NCBI RefSeq assembly: GCF_005280585.1
Contig: NZ_SZVO01000009.1
Span: forward strand, 62,001 to 126,000
Reading direction: 5' to 3'
Source: Dyadobacter frigoris
GTDB taxonomy: Bacteria; Bacteroidota; Bacteroidia; Cytophagales; Spirosomataceae
DNA length: 64,000 bases
A model generated the notes under the pieces. The model was not told the origin of the DNA. It saw only the letters and a list, made by a program, of their open reading frames with translations, and made no database searches. A program made the translations under genes and the position numbers. Positions 43,608-51,759 of this stretch are shown here, one piece after another. Within the stretch, counting starts at the first letter, position 1. The number at the start of each line of letters is the position of its first letter.

Positions 43608-44870
43608 ATGGAAAGTAATGTATCCCGAAGGAAATTTATAAAAGGCTCGTTAACCGGTCTGGCTGTTTTTTCAATCGTTCCCCGGCATGTGCTGGGAAGG
43701 GGATTTATTGCGCCAAGCGACCAGCTGACGAAAGCAATTGTGGGACTTGGCACGATGGGAAGAGCGCATCTAAAACTTGGTGCACCAAAAGTGGTAGCCT
43801 TATGTGATGTGGATAAAAACCGCCTTAATAACATCGCTCAAATGGCGGGGAATCAGGTTAAAACTTTTACAGATTACCGTGAGCTGATCCAGCTGCCCGA
43901 AGTCGATATCGTACATATTGCCACTCCGCCGCACTGGCATGGCATTATCTCGGCTGAGGCAGCGGCGGCGGGTAAAGACATTTGGTGTGAAAAGCCCATG
44001 ACGCGTACGATAGGAGAGGGAAAGCGGGTAATAGAAGCGGTTCAGCAGCATGGAAGAATTTTCAGGTTGAATACCTGGTTTCGTTTTAAGGACGATTTTT
44101 ACGGGATGAAAACGCCTGTGGCACCGATCAAAAAACTGGTTGATTCAGGCATGCTCGGATGGCCTTTGAAAGTGACTATCAGCAAGCATACCGGTTTTGA
44201 CTGGAAATTTTATTGGGTTGGCAAAACCAACCTTGATCCGCAGCCTGTTCCACCTGAACTGGATTACGACATGTGGCTCGGGCCCGCTCCTTTCAAGCCT
44301 TATAACGTACATCGGGTGCATAATAATTTCCGTGGTTACTGGGATTATGACGGTGGTGGACTTGGCGATATGGGCCAGCATTACATGGATCCGGTTCAAT
44401 ATCTGCTTGGAAAAGACGATACAAGTCCCATCAGTATTGAAATTGATGCGCCACAGCAACATACCGATGCCGTAGGTTCCTGGCGAAGAATTGAATATAC
44501 CTATGCGGATGGATGCAAGATTGTCCTGGATGGAGAAGGAAAAGACAGCAACGTGCCTTTTATTGAAGGGCCGAATGGAAAACTGTATCCACAGATGCGT
44601 TCAGATATTTCGGATCTGGCCAAAAAACTGGCCGCATTTCCTGAGCCGGAACCTCAGGTTACGGACTTTCTGGAAGCAGTAAAAACACGCAGTAAATTTG
44701 CCCTGAATGAAGAAAATGGCCACCGCTCCTGCACGCTTGTGAACTTGGGTGTTATTGCATTAAGGCTTGGAAGATCTTTGAATTTTGATCCTGTTGCGCA
44801 GTTTTTTGTGGGAGACGAAGCTGCAAACCGACTGATCGATCAGCCGATGCGCTCACCATGGACACTTTAA
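43608..44870 (+). CDS. Tat-exported Gfo/Idh/MocA family oxidoreductase
   Basis: This 420-residue protein starts with a twin-arginine signal (SRRKFIKGSLTGLAVFS at about 6-22), so it should be exported folded with its cofactor. The Rossmann fold begins KAIVGLGTMGRAHLKLG, with CDVDKNR after it, the EKPMTRT motif at about 126 and the C-terminal sheet with GLGDMGQHYMDP. Characterised exported members of this type use bound NAD(H) and act as glycosidase-like or sugar-processing enzymes, e.g. GH109. It follows the GH78 gene by 53 bases. The sugar substrate is unknown. Confidence 0.92.
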   Translation: MESNVSRRKFIKGSLTGLAVFSIVPRHVLGRGFIAPSDQLTKAIVGLGTMGRAHLKLGAPKVVALCDVDKNRLNNIAQMAGNQVKTFTDYRELIQLPEVDIVHIATPPHWHGIISAEAAAAGKDIWCEKPMTRTIGEGKRVIEAVQQHGRIFRLNTWFRFKDDFYGMKTPVAPIKKLVDSGMLGWPLKVTISKHTGFDWKFYWVGKTNLDPQPVPPELDYDMWLGPAPFKPYNVHRVHNNFRGYWDYDGGGLGDMGQHYMDPVQYLLGKDDTSPISIEIDAPQQHTDAVGSWRRIEYTYADGCKIVLDGEGKDSNVPFIEGPNGKLYPQMRSDISDLAKKLAAFPEPEPQVTDFLEAVKTRSKFALNEENGHRSCTLVNLGVIALRLGRSLNFDPVAQFFVGDEAANRLIDQPMRSPWTL

Positions 44871-44885
44871 AATATCAGATCTGAC

Positions 44886-46490
44886 TCACTCAATGTTTTT
44901 TTTATTTGATAAAATCGAAAGGGCTTCATCATCCTGATACTGGTTGATGAGCCTTTTTAATTTTATTTTCATGTCTTTTACAATCTGCTTGTAATTTTTG
45001 TTTTCAAAAACATTAGTAAGCTCGTCCGGATCTTTTTGAAGGTCAAATAATTCCCAAAAATCGGTAGGGCCGTAGAATCTTATCAGTTTATAACGGCTGG
45101 TTCTGGTGCCGAAATGTGGCTGAACTTTATGTGGACTTGGATATTCATAATAATGGTAATAGGTTTCACTGCGCCAGTTATCTGGCTTTGCATCTTGTTT
45201 TAAAATAGGTAAAATACTCATTCCCTGCATATTTGCGGGTATTTTTACACCGGCAATATCCAGTATACTTGGTGCCCAATCAATATTTACAGCAAGCTGA
45301 TTTATTTTTGAACCCGGTTTAGTTACACCGGGATAACGCATGAGAAATGGCGTTTTAAGCGACTGCTCATACATAAACCGCTTGTCGAACCAGCCATGCT
45401 CGCCAGTATAAAATCCCTGATCGGAAGTATAAATGACCACTGTGTTTTTGGCAAGTCCTGTTTTGTCAAGATAATCCAGAATCTTGCCGATGTTGCGGTC
45501 CATTGAATTTGCCGTTGAAAGATAGTCTTTCATGTACCGTTGAAATTTCCAGCGTAAGAGCTCATCTTCTTTTAGTGCCTTAGCATCAAATTCAGCCGTT
45601 ATTTTATCATAATATTGTTCAAAAATTTTTCTCTGTGGAGGCGTGAAACGATTGTATTCCTGATCGTTATAATCCGCATGAATTTTGAAATCATGTCCCG
45701 TTTTCATCGTTTTAGCGATATTCATATCCTGATTGCCAGCTGCAACACGGGTTTTGTAATCATCATAAAATGTTGTTGGAATTGGAAATTCCACATCATC
45801 ATAAGCTCCGAGATCCTGCAAATCCGGCATCCAGTTCCGGTGCGTTGCCTTTTCCCCAACCACCATCATAAATGGTTTTGACTGATCGCGTTTTGACAAC
45901 CAATCCAGAGAAAACGTTGTGACAAGATCAGTCAGATAACCTTCATAATGAACCGTATCACCTTTTGAATTGATAAAATCCGGATTGTAATAATCTCCCT
46001 GTCCGGGCGGAATTTGCACATAATCAAATCCGCCGGGAACCGTTTCCAGATGCAGTTTTCCAATCCAGGCAGTTTGATAACCGTTTTGCTGCAAAAGCTT
46101 TGGGAACATTTGCTGACTGGTATTAAACGGAATTTTTCCATTGGTTTTATAGCCATTCATATGGCTGTATTTCCCTGTCAGAAGCGTTGCCCGGCTTGGT
46201 CCGCAGATGGCGTTGGTTACCATCATATTTTGAAATAAAGCGCCTTCCTTCCCAATGCGGTCAATGTTTGGTGTTCGGGCCAGTTTATTTCCATAAGCGC
46301 CGATGGCCTGATATGCATGATCATCGGAAAGGATAAAAATAATGTTGGGACGAAGATTTGTACGCGACTTTTCTGAACTGTAATTTTCTACATGCTTACC
46401 TGTATTTTTAATTTTCTGCTGTGCAAAAGAAGAAAAGGAGAAACAAATCAAAAAGGAAAAACAGCTCGTTGCAAATGATTTTTTATACAT
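44886..46490 (-). CDS. Secreted sulfatase, alkaline phosphatase superfamily
   Basis: This 534-residue sulfatase has a signal peptide (about 1-23, FSSFAQ). The metal site begins NIIFILSDDHAYQAIGAYG, and Cys96 in CGPSRATLLTG matches C-x-P-S-R, the formylglycine site. Further parts are WIGKLHL, DQGFYTGEHGWFDKRFMYE and a C-terminal domain ending with KDPDELTNV. An aerobic formylglycine-generating or anaerobic maturase encoded elsewhere is needed. It converges on the Gfo/Idh gene. Because a GH78 rhamnosidase lies near, the target may be a sulfated rhamnose-containing polysaccharide such as algal ulvan or another sulfated glycan; the sequence does not settle it. Confidence 0.94.
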   Translation of the reverse strand: MYKKSFATSCFSFLICFSFSSFAQQKIKNTGKHVENYSSEKSRTNLRPNIIFILSDDHAYQAIGAYGNKLARTPNIDRIGKEGALFQNMMVTNAICGPSRATLLTGKYSHMNGYKTNGKIPFNTSQQMFPKLLQQNGYQTAWIGKLHLETVPGGFDYVQIPPGQGDYYNPDFINSKGDTVHYEGYLTDLVTTFSLDWLSKRDQSKPFMMVVGEKATHRNWMPDLQDLGAYDDVEFPIPTTFYDDYKTRVAAGNQDMNIAKTMKTGHDFKIHADYNDQEYNRFTPPQRKIFEQYYDKITAEFDAKALKEDELLRWKFQRYMKDYLSTANSMDRNIGKILDYLDKTGLAKNTVVIYTSDQGFYTGEHGWFDKRFMYEQSLKTPFLMRYPGVTKPGSKINQLAVNIDWAPSILDIAGVKIPANMQGMSILPILKQDAKPDNWRSETYYHYYEYPSPHKVQPHFGTRTSRYKLIRFYGPTDFWELFDLQKDPDELTNVFENKNYKQIVKDMKIKLKRLINQYQDDEALSILSNKKNIE

Positions 46491-46516
46491 ACTAATTTAC
46501 AATTTCAAAAACCTTA

Positions 46517-46547
46517 AAAAAGGATGACGCAGCCGCATCATCCTTTT
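46517..46547 (-). terminator. Terminator of the MBL-fold gene
   Basis: A stem AAAAGGATGA / TCATCCTTTT (10 bases, perfect) with further GC pairs lies just after the MBL-fold stop and before the sulfatase start. The minus strand runs into a T-rich stretch. Confidence 0.75.
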
Positions 46548-46586
46548 GATTACAATCAATCTTCCTGTTACTATTTATTTTTAATA

Positions 46587-47300
46587 TTATCGCCACTGCA
46601 TCAACGCTGAATTTAATGCGACCTCAACTCTGTGACGTGGTTTATGGAAATAGCTCAGTCCGTGTCCCGGAATCATGACATCCATATCTACTTTGGCAAA
46701 TTTTCTTAAAGATTCGGTATAGATTTTCTTGTCAAAATCAATCGAACCACCCCAGCCGAAATCTCCCCCCAGCAGCGTTCCTATAACATCACCGCTGAAA
46801 ACGATATATTTATTTCCCCATTTTAGACCAAAAGCTGTGCATCCCATGCTATGTCCAGGCAAATGCATGGTGTTGAATTCAATCCCAAAAACAGTAAATT
46901 TCTCTCCATCCGAAACCGTTTGGTCTACTTCAAAAGGTGTAAAAGTTTTATGGTATAAATAACCGCAGCAGCGTTCATCTCCCGATAAAACCGCGTCAGC
47001 CGTTTCAGGAGACGCGATGAATTTTACGCCTTGTTCTTTGAGCAGATACCCGCCGCCCGCATGATCAAAATGGGCATGTGTCAGGATGCAGTAAGCAATA
47101 TCTTCCGGGTTTAAGTCCCAGTATTTCATATTCGAAGAAATCTGTTGCAGCGTATCACCACAGCCGCAGTCAATCATAATCAATCCGCTTTCTGTTTTGA
47201 TGATATACGAATTGCCATCGTTCCATAAAGCGCCCTGCACATCAAAAGTGATTCCGTTAAGATCACCTCCAACCTGATAAATATTTTTTAGAAGCTGCAT
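46587..47300 (-). CDS. MBL-fold metallo-hydrolase
   Basis: From the ATG at 47300 the enzyme has 237 residues. The MBL pattern H-x-H-x-D-H is in LTHAHFDHAGGGY, with LPGHSMGCTAF (second His) and FSGDVIG (bridging Asp) and PGHGLSYF later, so two metal sites are intact. Relatives hydrolyse lactones, thioesters, cyclic phosphates or beta-lactams, so no single substrate can be named. A longer frame to 47444 adds 48 residues with no signal peptide or domain; I prefer the shorter start. It is upstream of the sulfatase on the same strand, but a terminator separates them. Confidence 0.88.
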   Translation of the reverse strand: MQLLKNIYQVGGDLNGITFDVQGALWNDGNSYIIKTESGLIMIDCGCGDTLQQISSNMKYWDLNPEDIAYCILTHAHFDHAGGGYLLKEQGVKFIASPETADAVLSGDERCCGYLYHKTFTPFEVDQTVSDGEKFTVFGIEFNTMHLPGHSMGCTAFGLKWGNKYIVFSGDVIGTLLGGDFGWGGSIDFDKKIYTESLRKFAKVDMDVMIPGHGLSYFHKPRHRVEVALNSALMQWR

Positions 47301-47591
47301 CTGTTTTTGTCTGATTCCTGAAAAGTTCAGTGGATTATCCTTTACTATACGATGAACTGCTGATGAAAGGCTACTGCGTTTGTGATTGATTTGCAAGGAA
47401 AGTAAACCGGAAGAGGCCATTTTCAAAATGATAAAGCCTGTCATTTTGAAATGGTTTTCGGGCTTTTTGAAATTGTTAATTTTAGTATAATTGGTTGATA
47501 ATTAACTACTTATTATTAAACGTATTAGTTTGGAACAGGATTTTAAAGCTTTTCTTTTTAGATTGAAATGTTGTAAAATAAAATTAAAACC

Positions 47592-47669
47592 ATGACAAAA
47601 ATACCCGAGCCGGAAGAGGAGGAAGAGAACGAATCTGAGACCGATCACAGATGCGCGCCCGCCATGTGA
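47592..47669 (+). CDS. Possible 25-residue acidic peptide
   Basis: An ATG-initiated frame of 25 codons encodes a very acidic peptide: MTKIPEPEEEEENESETD then HRCAPAM, with one Cys. It is locally richer in G and C than the A/T-rich DNA around it in the 458-base gap between the MBL-fold gene and the response regulator. I do not recognise it. The codon content stands out, but the length is too short to trust without expression or conservation. Confidence 0.3.
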   Translation: MTKIPEPEEEEENESETDHRCAPAM

Positions 47670-47758
47670 CCCAATGGATATTAATCATTTTTTAATTTTT
47701 TATAGATCGTTTTTTAATACCCACACCATAAATTCGCATCCGTACCAAAGTTGTTAAG

Positions 47759-48436
47759 ATGCAGATATTACTGGTGGAAGATGACCCCAAACTAGCCGGA
47801 TTTATAAGAAAAGGTTTTCTTGGAGAGCAGATTAATCTGGAAATAGCCTACGATGGCCTAATGGGAAAAAGGCTGTGCGAGCAGAGAAAATTTGACGCTA
47901 TTATTCTGGATGTGAACCTTCCGGGTATCAATGGTTTTGATTTGTGCCGATTCATTAAAGACAACTGGCCTCAGACGCCGGTGATGATGTTGACAGCGTT
48001 CGGCATGATTCAGGATAAAGTTTTAGGTTTCAAGGCGGGTGCAGATGATTATCTGACCAAGCCTTTTGAGTTTGAAGAATTGCTGTTGCGGATCAAGGCG
48101 CTTGCCCGAAGAAATAATCATTTTTCCAGCCCTGGAAAAATTTTGAAAGTTAGCGATTTGGTACTTGATACAGATAGTCAGCATGTGCGCCGTGGCGATA
48201 TAGCCATTGAACTTACCAAAAGAGAGTACGAGCTTCTTGAATATTTGATGCACAATAAGGGTAAAATTGTGAGCCGGACTGACATTTTGGAAAGAGTCTG
48301 GGATCTTCATTTTGATACAAATACCAATATTCTTGACGTTTATATCAACTATTTGAGAAGAAAAATCGATAAAAATTTCACGGAAAAATTACTTCATACG
48401 ATCATTGGAAGAGGATATACTTTGCGTGAACCATGA
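47759..48436 (+). CDS. OmpR/PhoB-type response regulator
   Basis: This 225-residue regulator has a receiver domain (1-118) with acidic Asp8-Asp9 region (LLVEDDP), the phospho-acceptor Asp51 (ILDVNLPG) and Lys in DDYLTKPFEFEEL. A winged-helix OmpR domain follows at about 125-225 (ELTKREYELLEYLMHNKGKIVSR and NILDVYINYLRRKID, ending IIGRGYTL). It overlaps the kinase gene by 4 bases (ATGA), so the pair forms a two-component system. The likely targets are close by or in the envelope. Confidence 0.96.
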   Translation: MQILLVEDDPKLAGFIRKGFLGEQINLEIAYDGLMGKRLCEQRKFDAIILDVNLPGINGFDLCRFIKDNWPQTPVMMLTAFGMIQDKVLGFKAGADDYLTKPFEFEELLLRIKALARRNNHFSSPGKILKVSDLVLDTDSQHVRRGDIAIELTKREYELLEYLMHNKGKIVSRTDILERVWDLHFDTNTNILDVYINYLRRKIDKNFTEKLLHTIIGRGYTLREP

Positions 48437-49806
48437 GCATCAAGCAAAATATTACGGTTGCTTTTACGCTGATAGTGGCTACTATTCTGGCACTTTTTTC
48501 TGTGTTTGTCTATTATTCTTATGAAGATTACAGAGCGGGACTGATGCAGGAAAGGCTTTCTGCCAGAGCTGAGGCAACCAAAAGAATGCTCAGCAATCCG
48601 GAAACTTCCAAAACAGATGTTTTATTTCCACTATCCGAACAGTATGAAGGGGTTTATGATCAGCACAATAACCTCGTTGTTGCCACTTCACAAACCAGTG
48701 ATTATATTCCGGATCCTGTTTTTCTTGCTTTGGTAAGATCAAAAAAGAAACATGGTTTTACCTATGATTCGCCTTTGTTTGAATTTAAAAAGGAGGGTGT
48801 GGGGCTGACTTATCTTAAAAATGGAAAAACCTATCTTGCGCTGGTCACGGCTTATGATGTGCATGGCTACAATATGAGCAGGACGCTCCTGTTTTCATTG
48901 TTTTTTGGGAATCTTCTCGCTTTGGTTATTATTGGCATCACCGGATATTTTTTTTCGCGAAGAGCTATGTTGCCATTTGATCATCTGTTAAAACAAATGG
49001 ATAAAGCGCCTGTTGATGATTTCCGTTTCAGGATCGCTATCGGTGCGCAACAAAATGAAGCGGCTTCTCTGGCCAGTTCATTTAACAGGTTGCTTGAAAA
49101 AATAAAAGAGCTTGCAGACAATCAAACAAATTTTATTTCCTACGCTTCTCATGAGCTCCGAACCCCGCTCACCGTCATAAAAGGAGTTTTGCAAACTTCC
49201 ATGAGCTATGATAATAGCAAGGCAGAATGGAAACAATCTGCAAGCGAGGCAGTTGAGCAGGTAAACCACGCTATTGAACTTTCAAATAATTTATTGTTTC
49301 TTGCTGAAATTGAAGGATTACGTTTTACGGCTGATAAACAGCGTATTAACATTATTGATCTGGCGATAGATTCTGTCTCCTACATCAATCAGAAATATCC
49401 TTCGCAGCCGGTAAATCTTGAAATTGTTGAGAATGAATTAAATGTAGGAGATTTTCAGGCAGTCACCGAAGGTGTGCCGCATCTTTTGCGGTCGGCTGTA
49501 AATAACGTGCTTGATAATGCCTGCAAGTATTCTGAATTGCAGCCTGTTACAATAAGGATTATTGAAGATAAGCAAATGTTGGTCTTAGAGATTTCTGATA
49601 TGGGGATCGGCATATTACCGGGCGATCTTCAAAATATTTTCCTGCCTATGATGCGAGGACAAAATACAGGTAAGGTTAACGGTTTTGGAATAGGGCTTTC
49701 TCTTGTTAAAAAAATCGTTGATTTTCATCTTGGGACCCTTGTCATTGATTCTGTTACCGGCCAGGGGACTACGGTATCAATCGGTTTGCCATTAAAATCT
49801 TTCTAA
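48433..49806 (+). CDS. Sensor histidine kinase
   Basis: This 457-residue kinase has two membrane helices (about 8-29 and 152-173) bracketing a periplasmic sensor of about 120 residues, a HAMP-like linker (about 174-228), a DHp domain with His240 (SYASHELRTPLTVIKG), and an HATPase domain (about 340-455) with N box NNVLDNACKYSE, G1 DMGIGI and G2 GFGIGLSLVKKIV. Autophosphorylation at His240 and transfer to the upstream regulator are expected. The stimulus cannot be told from the sensor region. The 176 bases after it contain a small stem (CTAAGA / TCTTAG) but no certain gene. Confidence 0.96.
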   Translation: MSIKQNITVAFTLIVATILALFSVFVYYSYEDYRAGLMQERLSARAEATKRMLSNPETSKTDVLFPLSEQYEGVYDQHNNLVVATSQTSDYIPDPVFLALVRSKKKHGFTYDSPLFEFKKEGVGLTYLKNGKTYLALVTAYDVHGYNMSRTLLFSLFFGNLLALVIIGITGYFFSRRAMLPFDHLLKQMDKAPVDDFRFRIAIGAQQNEAASLASSFNRLLEKIKELADNQTNFISYASHELRTPLTVIKGVLQTSMSYDNSKAEWKQSASEAVEQVNHAIELSNNLLFLAEIEGLRFTADKQRINIIDLAIDSVSYINQKYPSQPVNLEIVENELNVGDFQAVTEGVPHLLRSAVNNVLDNACKYSELQPVTIRIIEDKQMLVLEISDMGIGILPGDLQNIFLPMMRGQNTGKVNGFGIGLSLVKKIVDFHLGTLVIDSVTGQGTTVSIGLPLKSF

Positions 49807-49982
49807 TCGCATTTTAATACCAGCCTAAGACGGCTCTTAGACCGCCTCCTGGATTTGACACTGTAATCAAAAACGGTTTCATGATAAAATCTCTTTTTCT
49901 GCTGTGTTTGCTTTTCAGGTTTGTTTCCGAGAGGGAGAACAGGTTAAAATCTCGGAAGCTACGTCCTGACTTCAGAACCGGA

Positions 49983-50480
49983 TTATCTGTAAATCCGTTT
50001 CTGAACAAATTTATGCATTGAGCTGTCTAGCAGCAGTTTTACTTTGTTATAATAAGGCAGCGCAATTTTGCTCGGACGGATATCCCATCCGCGGTCATAA
50101 TTTACAATACAGGATTTTATAAAGTTATTTGTACTTTCTCTAAGTACCGGATCCCATATCGCCAGTTTTGAAATTCGACCTTTGTCGATGCCCAGTTTTG
50201 TAACGTTATTGAGGATCAGCGCAGAAAACTCATATTGGTCAACAATTCCGGATACCCAAAGCGCACCTGCAATGGTGGGTTCATCCAGTCGTTCTTTGAA
50301 CTCAGCAACAATATCCGCTTCCTTTGGGGAGGTCAAATCCAGTTTCTGATTTTTGAGATATTCGTCAATAGCTTTGTTTACATGGTCAACCGGATCAGAT
50401 CCGTCAAGTTCGCTCAACTGCTGTAAGCGCTTGATCTGAAAGTCAGTCAGCCGTACATTTTTGCGAGACATTTTTTGCAT
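49983..50480 (-). CDS. Protein of unknown function with ribbon-helix-helix-like N-terminus
   Basis: The protein has 165 residues from the ATG at 50480; other possible starts lie at 50504 and 50471. The first 45 residues (RKNVRLTDFQIKRLQQLS then DPVDHVNKAIDEYLKNQK) resemble an Arc/MetJ-type ribbon-helix-helix, suggesting DNA binding as a dimer. The C-terminal 115 residues, with ISKLAIWDPVLRESTNNFIKSC and YYNKVKLLLDSSMHKFVQ, match no family I recognise. It is isolated beside a decayed region. It may regulate a mobile or accessory function; that is a guess. Confidence 0.6.
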   Translation of the reverse strand: MQKMSRKNVRLTDFQIKRLQQLSELDGSDPVDHVNKAIDEYLKNQKLDLTSPKEADIVAEFKERLDEPTIAGALWVSGIVDQYEFSALILNNVTKLGIDKGRISKLAIWDPVLRESTNNFIKSCIVNYDRGWDIRPSKIALPYYNKVKLLLDSSMHKFVQKRIYR

Positions 50481-50818
50481 AACTATTCCTTTATCGTTCA
50501 GCACACATCAAACTTACACACCTTAAAAAAGTATTCAATAGCAAAAAGAATATTTTTAGCTCAAGACGAGAAATTTGGAATTATTCCTATTACAGATACC
50601 CCGCTTGATGGAGGCAAAACTCATTTAGGTTGTGTACTTAATGCGTATCTTTTTGCTGGTGAGGTATATAGCTATTCGTTCATTTTGTGCGTCGTTGTTT
50701 GCTGATCAATGAGTCCCGATTATTACTAAAGAAAATCTGGTATTGGTTTTATGACGTCTAAACCTTAACAGTTTTTATTTTTTACCAGCCATTTGGGAAG
50801 CTTTCCCGTCCATAATTT

Positions 50819-51136
50819 TTAGCAAGTTACTCTTGCACCTGAAAGGTCGAAGGTAAATCCTGTGTAAAACTGTTCATTGGTGAGACAATTTAGGTGAGAG
50901 ATCAGTCGCTTCTTCCAGCATTTCGCAGCGTTTCATTGGTATTTTGTCGGTCATTTATTTGACCTGAGCTTTGGGCATTTGCGTCAACAAGCGGGGTTTG
51001 GATAACGGCTGGTGCAAGCAGATTGACAGTTATACTATTCTCAGCATATTCTTTTTCCTACACTTTTCCCATCGTGATCATTGCTGCTTTGCTGGCATAA
51101 TTAGGTAAGCATTCCTGCGTTTCCGTCCTTTCCGGC
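50819..51136 (-). pseudogene. Remnant of an SDR-family oxidoreductase (C-terminal part)
   Basis: Read on the minus strand, the segment shows the SDR core after the coenzyme site: LAGKDGNAGML, then after a frame change YASKAAMITMGKV (active-site Tyr-x3-Lys), an in-frame stop, EKEYAENSITVNLLAPAVIQTPLVDA, and after further frame changes KRCEMLEEATDLSP and YTGFTFDLSGAR. At least three frame shifts and one internal stop are seen and the N-terminal half is missing. The protein was a classical short-chain dehydrogenase. Confidence 0.75.
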
Positions 51137-51324
51137 TAAGGTGTTATGTAAAAAGAATAGCTGCGCAATTCTTTTTATTTATCAAAATTAAAGATTTCAA
51201 GATGAATTTGTGTGATTAAAAGGATGTTGTTTTTGAATCTGCATATACTTCAAAAAATGCCTCCAATAGTCCATAGAGCCATTTTTTATTTAAATAAGAG
51301 GATATTTTAATAAAATTTAAAAAG

Positions 51325-51415
51325 TATTTTTGCGTTAGATTAAAGACGGATTTATAAAGACTTTTGTTTACGTATTTAATAGATGAGCCCTGGATTCCGG
51401 GGCTCTTTCTATTTT
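51325..51415 (+). ncRNA. Candidate small RNA with promoter and terminator
   Basis: TATTTTTG at 51325-51332 fits the -7 pattern TAnnTTTG. About 50 bases on lies a stem-loop, GAGCCCTGG / CCGGGGCTC (51385-51405, one T-G pair, loop ATT) followed by TTTCTATTTTT. A transcript of about 75 nucleotides with no reading frame would result. A good TTTG upstream box is missing. It could also be debris of an older gene. Confidence 0.3.
51385..51415 (+). terminator. Intrinsic terminator
   Basis: The 9-pair GC-rich stem described for the candidate small RNA is followed by a T-rich tail. As a terminator it is convincing, whatever it terminates. Confidence 0.75.
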
Positions 51416-51504
51416 TAGGTATATGCTTTAAAATGTTATCTGGTTAAAAGTTTTTTTCTTCACATATCAGATTGGGACAATTGATAGCTTCGTCGTAAAT
51501 TGTG

Positions 51505-51740
51505 GGGATAAATGCCGTAATCACAGCACTATCGCACGAACAACTGGAAGGAGAAAATACGCCGATCGGATTGATTCTTTGTACGGGAAAAAGTGAAGAG
51601 CAGTTGAATTGTTACAACTGGATAAAAGCAATATTAGAGTAGCGGATTATCTAACCGTTTTACCTTCACAAAAACTTCTGCGTGAAAAGTTACATAAAGC
51701 CGTTGAAATTCCCCGGCAAAAACTTATTCAACAGGATTAG
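51505..51740 (+). pseudogene. Remnant of a YhcG/DUF1016 PDDEXK nuclease (C-terminal part)
   Basis: One frame gives INAVITALSHEQLEGENTPIG and LILCTGKSEEQL, then shifts near 51605 to ELLQLDKSNIRVADYLTVLP and LLREKLHKAVEIPRQKLI before a stop at 51738-51740. This is the conserved C-terminus of DUF1016/YhcG proteins, known as PDDEXK-type nucleases. A stop interrupts the frame just upstream of 51505 and the N-terminal two thirds are missing. Confidence 0.75.
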
Positions 51741-51759
51741 AAAAGTAATTAACCCTTTT

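Noticed and set aside
49814..49882. A 22-residue minus-strand frame after the histidine kinase (MKPFLITVSNPGGG)
   Set aside because: Too short, with no recognised family; the area also holds a small inverted repeat that could be a transcript end.
50475..50705. A 76-residue plus-strand frame in the decayed region
   Set aside because: No similarity recognised, it overlaps the start of the RHH-like gene on the other strand, and the region is degenerate.
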